NCBI GenBank assembly: GCA_003290165.1
Contig: QNQO01000556.1
Location: forward strand, 372,001 to 436,000
Source of the DNA: Berberis thunbergii
Taxonomy: Eukaryota; Streptophyta; Magnoliopsida; Ranunculales; Berberidaceae
Direction: 5' to 3'
DNA: 64,000 nucleotides
The notes under the pieces were generated by a model. That model was not told the origin of the DNA and did not search any database. It worked only from the letters and a program-made list of their open reading frames with translations. This document shows, piece after piece, positions 56,250 through 64,000 of this stretch; positions within the stretch are counted from its first letter, which is position 1, and each line of letters opens with the position of its first letter. A program made the translations under genes and the position numbers.

Positions 56250-57660
56250 CATCATGATAGGGGACTCGCTACTGAAATGAGTTTTGATGGACTGTGGAAG
56301 CTCTGTGGAGATGATCTTCACTTAGGCTTATGACAAAATGAACCTAGACCCTAAGATGTTCCAGCTCGCCAAGGGACCCATCAACGGATTCAATGGTGTT
56401 AGACCCGTTGAGATGAACCCTCGATTCATTAATGTGGAAGTACCAACCACTACAACCCCATACTTGATCAAGGGAGGATCCACGATTTGAAAACAGTTCC
56501 ATCAACATTCAACCTGACAGTCAGATTACCAACTGACTTTGGCATCTACGAGATCCAAGGTGACCAACTTACCTCCTGAAGCTATATGGAAGCGATCGAG
56601 GATGAAACTGAAGATGCCCGCGTGTAGCAATTAACTCCATCTCTGCCTATTATTCCCAAGCCGCTCAAAACTGTGATCCAGGTGAATATATGAGGGACGG
56701 GCTCAAAGGGGCACATCTTCATTGGCATCGACCTTGAGCCAGAGTTTAGAGCAAAACTGATGAACTTCTTGCAAAATGATAATTCTGACGCTTTGCCTGG
56801 ATCGTGAACGATATGCACATGATTCCCGAATAGTTTGCCTGCCACAGACTGAACATTCATGAGAGAAGCAAGCTTGTGACCTAGAAGATTAGAAAGACCG
56901 CTTTTCGCTTCGCAGATGGCGTCAAACAAGAAGTCCAGAGGCTACTAAACACATGGCATATTTGGGTAGCGCTTATGGATCACCAATCATAGTTGTTCCC
57001 AAGGAGATATAGCAAGGTCTGAGTCTACATCAGATTTCATAAATGGCTATTTGGGTTATAATCAAATATGCTAAGAACGAGATTTACTGTTATGAAAGGA
57101 TGCCTTATGGACTAAAGAACATGGAGTGCCACCTACCAGCGCCTTGTAGAAAGATGTTCTGTGAAAAGATCGAAAAAAAACATGGAAGTCTATATTGATG
57201 ACATGTTTGTCAATGGAACAGAAAATGCCAACTAGGGAGTCACCTTCAAAATACTGAGGCCAGATGGTATGAAATTGTCCTATCGAGGTATAAAAGTCAT
57301 TCTTGACTAGCTGAGGACTCTCTTCTAGATGCCTTCCCCATCTTCCAAGAAACAAGTATAAAGCTGATTGGAATGGCAGTTGCGCTCGACCGATTCATAT
57401 CAAAGTCCTCTGACAAATGTGTGTTCCGACTACACAAGAAGGAAGTGAAATTTGAATGGATTGCCGAATGTGAATCTGCATTCTAGCAACAAAAATAACA
57501 TCTCATCGCACCTCATGTGTTCTCTAAGTCGATCGCTAGCGAAGACTTGTACCTTTTTTACCTTGGAGTTTTCAACTTCTCGGTAAGTTCCACCTTGATC
57601 AGACTCGAGCAAAAGTTAGAAAAGCCTAAAGTAAAGACTCGGTACACCCTTATATAGAAC
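56250..57660 (+). pseudogene. Tat protease and reverse transcriptase
   Basis: Protease: VLMDCGSSVEMIF at about 56281-56320, the retropepsin core with Cys in the D-x-G position. RT: KTAFRFADG and WVALM pieces (56890-56980), CYERMPYGLKN at about 57085-57120, and the active-site MEVYIDDMFVNG at about 57181-57216, which is kept. Thumb/connection: MAVALDRFISKSSDKCVFRL (about 57372-57430) and FEWIAECESAF. Many stops and frame changes. Plus-strand counterpart of the first Tat element, from another family judging by the primer site and LTR. Confidence 0.75.
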
Positions 57661-58460
57661 ACAACCTTAGCTTTGGTGTTCTCCGCCCACCGATTGGGCC
57701 CCTACTTCCAGTCCCATAACATAATCATCATGACCAATGTGCCCTTACGAACACTACTAGACAAGGCCATCAAGTCCTCTAGAATGGAGAAATGAGCCAT
57801 CACCCTCAGTGGATTCGAGATCCAGTTCACAGCCCGTACAACTGAAAAAGGGACAAGTTATAATCTGCTTTTTAGTGGATTTCCCCGTGTAAGATAAATT
57901 TTGGTCAGGTGAAGGAGAACTAGATATTCTACTGCCAATGGTAGCCTGGTTGGATGGTTAAGGCTGGGGTGGTTTAACCCCCACGTCTTGGGTTCTATAC
58001 CCACCGGCGGCACGCTTGCCTTTCAAAAAAAAAAAAAAAACCAGATATTCTACCCCTAGGGCCTGATCCCTATGACAAAGTGACAAAAAAATTGTTTATC
58101 GAGGGATCATCTTGCATTCGCGGCTCTAGAATAGGGATCGTGTTGGTAAAACTGGACATTCCTATGTTGGAATTGGCTTACAAACTATAGAGTTCATGAC
58201 CACAAACTATAAGGCAGGTACGAGGCCCTGATTGAAGGACTTGACTTGACCAGAAGCTTACAGATCAAAGAGTTGACTGTCTTTATGGACTCCCAGCTGG
58301 CGGTCGGCTACATAAACAGGGAATACACAGTCTAAAACCCTACCATGATCCATTACATGGAACTTGTCAATCGGATGAGCCATTTTTCACTCGCCTTCAA
58401 ACTTTCCATATTAACCTAGGTGAGAACAAACATGTTGATACCTTGGCTTACTTAGGCTGC
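57661..58460 (+). pseudogene. Tat RNase H regions, split by a SINE
   Basis: First RNase H end at 57661-57900 (LALVFSAHRLGPYFQSHNII, RTLLDKAIKSSRMEK, then SGFEIQF). After the SINE (57933-58042), the second, archaeal-type RNase H at about 58205-58440 reads YEALIEGLDLTRSLQIKEL and VFMDSQLAVGYINREYTV, with the E and D positions of the active site. Stops present. Confidence 0.7.
57933..58042 (+). mobile_element. tRNA-derived SINE (110 bp)
   Basis: Box A-like TAGCCTGGTTGG (57942-57953), box B-like GGTTCTATACC (57991-58001), end GCTTGCCTTTC and A-tail (58025-58040). Perfect 11-bp target duplication AGATATTCTAC at 57922-57932 and 58043-58053. Confidence 0.85.
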
Positions 58461-58699
58461 AATGCTCAGCCCTACGGGCACACGAACTATAGAGATCGAC
58501 ACATTGCCCCAACCAACATTCTCAGGAAAATATATGAAAATGGCAGATGCATATGTCATCCGCTGGTATAACCCAATCCTAAGTTGCCTAAGTGCTGAAA
58601 ATTTATCAGAGTGTGGAACTAAAACACGTAGGATAGTTCAAAACACCAGGAGGTTGATCCTTTGGATGAAATACTCTCCTCAGAAGGGCCCCTCCTTAG

Positions 58700-59745
58700 G
58701 TGTGTGACACTCGAATAAGCAAACCATATACTGACAGAAATCCATGAAAGAAATTGAGGGAACTACTAAGAAGGAAGAAGTTTGGACCAGAAAATTTGGA
58801 CCTAAGGGTACTACTGGTCACACATGTTGGCAAACGCCAAAATATACTTGAAAAGATGTCACAAATGCTAGAGACGAGCACCCGTTTTCCCTCTGGTGCA
58901 TAGATGTTGTGGGTCCCCTACTTGGAAGTAGCAGAAAGATATTCCTTCTGGTAGCCATAAACTACTTCACCAAATGGATCAAAACTATGCCCTTGTAACA
59001 AGTCAAAGAAAATTAATGACATGATCAAGTTCTTGTGGAACCAGGTGATAACTGCACTCGACCTCCGATGTGCCTTCGTTTACAAGCAACTGCTCTCAAT
59101 TTCGAGGGGAGAGGTATGAGGGTTCCTCAATGATTACCGTGTTAAGCATTTATACTTGACACCCATGTACCCTAAGGCAATGGATTAGTTGAGTCCTCTA
59201 ACAAAACCAGTGTCAGAAACTTGAATAAATGGCTAGAACAACAAAAGAATATATGGGTCAATGAATTGTCTGGAACATTATGGGCTTTTCGAACTACCTA
59301 CAAAACAACCAAGAGAAACTCGCCCTTTGCCATGGCTTTCTGCATGAAGGTAATGATACCAACAGAAACGACCATCCCTACAGCAAGACATGCAACAATT
59401 GAAAGTGGTTCAAGCTTTTAATTTCTTATGCTCTACTTGGACATGACCGAACCCCTGAGGGAAGCAGCCGAAACATACCTTGAACAACATGCCCAGACCG
59501 TCATGAAATGGCATTCCAAGAAGGTTTGAGGTCTTTTAGGAAGGAGATCTGGTCCTTAGAAAAGTTTTCCAAAACACCAAAGTGCTCAGCGCGGGCAATT
59601 TGGGCCCAAGCTGGGATCGTACAAAGTGGCCCAAGTCGATGGATCCGATTATTACTATTTACAATACATAGACGAGTCACCAATTTCAAATCCTTGGAAT
59701 GTCCAGAATTTGAAAAGCTACTACTAGTAAAACACTTGGCAATTT
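58700..59745 (+). pseudogene. Tat integrase
   Basis: Core start HPFSLWCIDVVGPLLGSSRK and VAINYFTKWIK (about 58882-58985), then a damaged middle, then NKWLEQQKNIWVNELSGTLW and AFRTTYKTTKRNSPFAMAF (59224-59340), and a C-terminal end KLGSYKVAQVDGSDYYYL and NPWNVQNLK near 59610-59720. The second catalytic Asp segment cannot be read. Stops throughout. Confidence 0.75.
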
Positions 59746-59845
59746 AGCAAGAGAATAAGATAAGTATTTCTACTTGTATTTTTGTTAACCAAATAAAACT
59801 TGCCCTACTAGAATTTAATTGCATTCACTGTGTTTTCTTACAGCT

Positions 59846-59957
59846 AGTTACAAGCTTAACACTGCTTGACCTAAGTTACAAGTTTAACACTATATGATCC
59901 AAGTTACAAACTAAACACTATCTTTCTCAAGTTACAAGCTTAGCAAGATTTGACTTG
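59846..59957. repeat. 28-bp tandem repeat, four units
   Basis: 'agttacaag/aa' starts at 59846, 59874, 59902 and 59930, an exact 28-bp step. It lies directly downstream of the integrase in the Tat 3' region. Confidence 0.85.
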
Positions 59958-60139
59958 ACTCTAATGACTTACTTATGCTATTTCTCTGAGATCCTGAAAC
60001 CTCGAGCAAAACTACATGAGTTTGAGTCACTTGTAGATGTTCGGCTCCTTCCAAAGCTCCATTCCAAATCACCGGATAGAGGTATCCGAGGAAAGGGATG
60101 CAATCTCTTCTTTAAGGATCTTGTCTAAGATCAACAATG

Positions 60140-60262
60140 AAGGGTTTCGAGGCTGGGGTTCCTTCATGCAAGGAAAAAATACTTCATGCTAGGAAAAATA
60201 CTTCGAGGCTGGGGTTCCTTCATAGAGGTATCCGATGATACTTCATGCAAGGAAAAAAATAT
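60140..60262. repeat. Short interspersed duplication
   Basis: 'cgaggctggggttccttcat' occurs twice, about 56 bp apart (near 60148 and 60204), and 'acttcatgcaaggaaaaa' recurs three times in variant form. Confidence 0.65.
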
Positions 60263-60789
60263 CAAATGCCCCTTCCTTAGGCAAAACATGTACCGACTCA
60301 TGAGATTCCGACTTATGGCCTAAGAGTGGCCTTACATGAGATCATAGCAGTTTGGAGGTCGAAGTTGATTGCTTATTTCTCCATAGCTCTTGCAACGAAA
60401 CGGATGGAGTATCTCCATAACTAGTAAAATAACTGTTGGATGGTGGTCAACCTGCAATTTTCCACACAACCATGCTCGTAAGTGTTCTCATTGCTCCATC
60501 AATCAAGATTATCGAGAGCCTCCAAAATGCTCTTAAAGCAAGGTTCTGGCTTCACGAATCTGAAAAACTCTTCCATTACTTCAGCCAACCCGCACCTAGC
60601 AAAGTACTCATCAAGAACTTCGATTGGGTAAATGTGATGTAAGTTGTGGGTCCAAATGATATCAGAAGTCTCTATGTATAGAAAAATCTGATACCATTCA
60701 ACCGTTGCCACTAATGAGACAGTTGCAGCATTAACTGTAGAAGATGAACAGTCGCTTGCCTAAGCAATGCCTAGGGGCGAAGTAATCAA

Positions 60790-61420
60790 ATAGCTAGGGG
60801 CAACTTACGCACATCTCAAGGTTCCCCAAGGTTCGATTGGGGAATTCCTCCTCAACCATCAATTGGCTTTCGCAGCTCCTACGCCCAAGGCTAGGTTCAA
60901 AAAATTCTTCTTGAACCGAGCAGTCATCATGTGTGCCTCCTACGCCCAAGGCCTAATCATGGAAATTCGTCCTCGACTGTTCAATTGGCTTCTACGACTC
61001 ATTAAGCCCAAGGCCAAGTTTAAGAAGTTCCTTTTTAACCGAACAACTGACCTCCGTGGCTCGTATGCCCAAGGTGTAATCGACGAAATTCCTCCTCGAT
61101 CATCTCATTGGCTTTTGCGGTTCTTTTGCCCAAGGTTCAAAATGTTCTTTTTGAACCAAAAAACTAGCCTTCGTGGCTTCTTTGCCCAAGGCTTGGTCGA
61201 GCAAGTTTTTCCTCGACCGTCTAATTGGCTTCCGTGACCCTTATGCCTAAGGCCAAATTTAAGAAGTTCCTCTTGAACAAAATAGTCAACCTACATGACT
61301 CTTATGCCCAAGGTCTAATCGGGGAAGCTCCTTCTCCACCAACCCACTAGCCTCCGCGACTCTTATGCCTAAGGCTGAGGTCAAGAAGTTTCTATTGAAC
61401 CGACCCCATGCCTCATTAGC
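60790..61420. repeat. ~121-bp tandem array, about five units, in Tat 3' region
   Basis: 'aattggctt' marks units at 60861, 60983, about 61106, 61223 and (as 'actagcct') about 61346, with steps of 117-123 bp. Each unit holds 'gcccaagg' twice and a 'aagttcctcttgaaccga' type segment, so a ~60-bp substructure is likely. Units differ by many point changes. One frame stays open for 124 codons (60863-61237) but it only reflects the repeats. Confidence 0.8.
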
Positions 61421-61639
61421 ACTTGTGATTGAAGCTCGGCTTAGGAAGTCCCTCCTTTACCGACGAAGGTCCCTGAGACTCCAACAATTAGCTGTTTCAA
61501 TTTCATCAGACGTAAAAGCCTTAAACAACTAAAGGAATATGAAAACTCAATGCAACAATATTCTAACACAAAGCCCATTTGGGAGACAATTTTATTCAAT
61601 CGAAAAATTTGATACAAAGTGCTCCTAAAAGTACTTTTA

Positions 61640-61945
61640 GTATTAAAACCCCTCCAAATCCCTTTTAATGAACATGCCAACTACAATGTAACTTATTGTC
61701 CAAAGGCTTACAAGTCCAAGTTTGTTGGTTCAATACATAGTATACATTCTCATCCAAGCAATGATCCACATAGAAGTGGAACTCGTCCCAAAAATCCTCA
61801 AAATACTCTTGAATGGCAGGGTGTCTTCCTTCTTTGGTGGATAGTTCCATGTGTTTCCTCTCCAATCCCCAAGTTCCTTCAGCTAGGATGTCAAGACCAT
61901 CTTCATCTACCCTAAAGTAGAGGTAATGCTGGAATCATTCTACCA
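61640..61945 (-). pseudogene. Unidentified minus-strand coding fragment
   Basis: Open from about 61921 to 61665: VDEDGLDILAEGTWGLERKH, MELSTKEGRHPAIQEYFEDF, WDEFHFYVDHCLDENVYYVL, then NQQTWTC. Upstream of a TGA (about 61926) the same frame reads ELEDVVE. The composition (aromatic and acidic, no repeats) looks like real protein. I do not recognise it. It is antisense to the Tat element on its left, so it may be part of that element's antisense ORF, or a host gene fragment. Confidence 0.35.
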
Positions 61946-61950
61946 CGTCC

Positions 61951-64000
61951 TCCAGTTCGAAAATGCCTTTAAAATATTTTTGGAGCATGGACTTCCATAC
62001 CATTGCAACCAACCAACAAACCTACCAAAGAGTACAAGTGCAAAATGAAAATTATTCATTCGTATAATCTAAAAGCATGCTCCGAACAAAAATCATATTT
62101 AGCAAGTCCGAGAACCCTTCCCAAGGGATGCAAATATCCAAAGCCTTCCCGCTGTATTTATAAGCCAAGAGAGAGTTGTTAATTCGTTCGAAATATTTCA
62201 TGTAAAAAAGTTATACTTTGCAAAAAAATGTGTATTTTTATGTCAATTTTGTTCAAGTGACCTAATAATATTTCTTTTTCAAACATTACAACCTTGTATA
62301 CTTTACAACAATAATGTTTTTTTTCTAATTACCGTGTCAAAAGTGTTGTTTAGGAAAACAATGGGATCCCTCAGTTGTTAGATTTTGGTTAGGGTTTGCT
62401 TTTCTTTTATTTCACAAACTTGTAACTTTAGCTTTTCTAAGGATAATTTTATTGCAAAAGTCATGTCATAATTAGAAAATTTAGAGGGTTTGTACAAATG
62501 TATTTTGCAACCTTTAAGATGCTTATTCTTGCTTTATTTTAAGTGGAGTCCTATAAATCTTCTAGGGTAAATGTAAAACTTTGATTCCACATAATTAATG
62601 TTTTTTTCCAGGGCTTAGGGAACCACAATATAGTTAGAGATTCTTTACTATTTTTTTGAAATATAAAGTAGTTGTTTTTCTTTAACATGACACCAAATCC
62701 TTTAATTAAAAAATTCAGATAGTTATTAAATTGATTGAAGATAGGGTAAAGACTTAAGTATGGATTCATAATAACTCACATCCACTTCTTGGGTTACTTT
62801 TATAACTTTTGCACCTATTTCATCGGGTTGAACTTGACTAATATTGAACATACTAATTTTCTTCTAAAATTTTAAAGAAATAACGATTCATTTGATAATC
62901 AAAAACATTGTGAATTGACTCCGATTATTTAATAAATGGATCTCAAGATTTGTACCATTTATGCCTTTAGGTCCAAACGTAATTTGATATTGTAATTCTA
63001 ATTTTCACATGCCATGGTAATTTTAAATTAAATGACATCTATAAATGCAATGTCCGTATTAATTCATGTGTTATCTAATAGACTTGCAAGACCCGGATTC
63101 GATCCCAAATAGATGCAAAATGTCGTTTTTGTGTGTTTTGTGTGTGTGTGTGTGTGTGTTTTAAGTACTTATTCTCTTAAAACTAAATTTAATTGAAAGA
63201 CAAATGAAGATGGAAGGAGAGAGAGGGAGAGTGCGAGAGTGCGAGTGAGAATGGCAGAGTGAGAGAGATTCTTCAATGGCAATAAAGATTGCAGGCTCAA
63301 GGGAGAAGAAAACATATATTTATGGGGATGAAGAACGAACACTACTCATGAAGGAGGGGAGACGTTTCTTGTTCTCTGATAAAAGTTCACAGATTTGTTG
63401 GTTGTCATTTCCTTTCTCTTTCATATCTCTTTCGATTTTGATTCTAGGATTTTGCTTCTTCAGTTGATTTAGATTTCAGTTCTACAAACCTAATTCATAA
63501 CTTTCATCAAACTTCTTTGCTTGAAATATTCAGAACTTGATGACCTAAGCTTTCTTTTTTTCGAGTGAAGTTGAAGTAGAGAGATGAAAAAAAAACTCAA
63601 TGAATCTTAGGTATAAAGAACATAGATTCAGATGGTGGAATCTTTGATGGAGCTTCAGTCATGAGTACTTGGAAGTGAAAACAATTACGTATGGATTCAT
63701 ATTAGTTATCCAAATTTAATGTATAATCCGGGTGATGCTATCTCTTTGCATATTTCTCCATTGTATTAATTCTCGTTTGTCTGATCTTTTCATTTAAATT
63801 GTATGTGCACCACCTGTTTTGTAAAATTCCTAATAAAAAAAATTGGGCAATTGCAGTTTTTTGTATATGATTATATTCATAGACTGAAGAACTTACATGA
63901 TCCGTTGGTGTTGTCAATTATTTGAATAATGTTCCTAAATGTAATTAACTTGTATCTTTATGCGTGCAAACATATTTGATCGTTTGAAATTAATGATCCA
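61951..64000. other. AT-rich right flank with (TG)n microsatellite
   Basis: No gene recognised. A TG run lies at 63131-63159, a GA-rich stretch at 63205-63265, and a short open frame (63276-63467, hydrophobic C-terminus) without other support. 'ggattcgatccc' at about 63096-63107 resembles a Pol III box B but no box A or tail was found. Confidence 0.4.

Noticed and set aside
60863..61237. 124-codon ORF
   Set aside because: It follows the 121-bp tandem repeat; periodic translation, not a gene.
63090..63110. Box B-like GGATTCGATCCC, possible SINE or tRNA
   Set aside because: No box A, no clover-leaf and no tail found.
1..64000. tRNA, rRNA genes and CRISPR arrays
   Set aside because: None recognised; tRNA-like boxes belong to SINEs, and the tandem repeats lack the spacer pattern of CRISPR.
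61430..64000. 3' LTR of the plus-strand Tat element
   Set aside because: No stretch matching 45421-45691 could be found by eye, so no 3' LTR is claimed.

Overview
This 64-kb window is nuclear DNA of a flowering plant, probably a eudicot. It holds no clearly intact host gene. It is a nest of transposable elements of nearly every plant class plus an endogenous pararetrovirus, almost all broken by stops, frameshifts and insertions. The plant assignment rests on Tat-lineage Ty3/gypsy elements with antisense accessory ORFs and tRNA-Asp-like primer sites, a caulimovirid (florendovirus-like) integrated virus, plant-type L1 LINEs with DUF4283/zinc-knuckle ORF1, CACTA and hAT transposons, tRNA-derived SINEs, and captured pieces of plant-like LSM7 and CHD3/PICKLE-type genes. 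The species cannot be named from the sequence alone.

Layout, left to right. (1) 1-6484: minus-strand Tat element cut by the left edge: antisense ORF, tandem-repeat 3' spacer, integrase, RNase H, RT, protease, gag, PBS and one 534-bp LTR. (2) 6541-6790: solo LTR. (3) 7243-15385: rearranged endogenous caulimovirid: protease/RT/RNase H, a second ORF, a 3 x 40-bp repeat plus promoter-like region, then further copies placed tail-to-tail and head-to-head around a primer site and a 20-nt poly-C tract. (4) 15.7-23.3 kb: SINEs, an ORF1-only LINE-type retroposon with 11-bp target duplication, and a 1390-bp hAT element containing a 534-bp hAT-type MITE, both with perfect 8-bp duplications. (5) 23731-43030: one L1 LINE on the minus strand whose central part is tandemly triplicated (4146-bp period, identical junctions); an LTR element with 5-bp duplication GCAGT sits in the first unit. 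(6) 43.2-45.4 kb: a fold-back element and the 3' end of another minus-strand Tat element, with plus-strand antisense ORF. (7) 45.4-61.4 kb: a plus-strand Tat element whose gag is split by a 5042-bp CACTA element carrying host-gene exons and, about 340 bp further on, by a 4217-bp hAT element with a nearly complete transposase; a SINE splits its RNase H region, and its 3' region carries 28-bp and ~121-bp tandem repeats. (8) 61.4-64 kb: AT-rich sequence with one unidentified minus-strand frame.

The most interesting parts are the CACTA element that has collected exon-intron pieces of at least two and probably three or more host genes, all in one orientation with splice sites kept (LSM7, a CHD3-type remodeller, a UTP14-like gene and two unknown exons), the LINE triplication that must have spread by recombination because all units share the same dead RT site, and the palindromic pararetrovirus locus.
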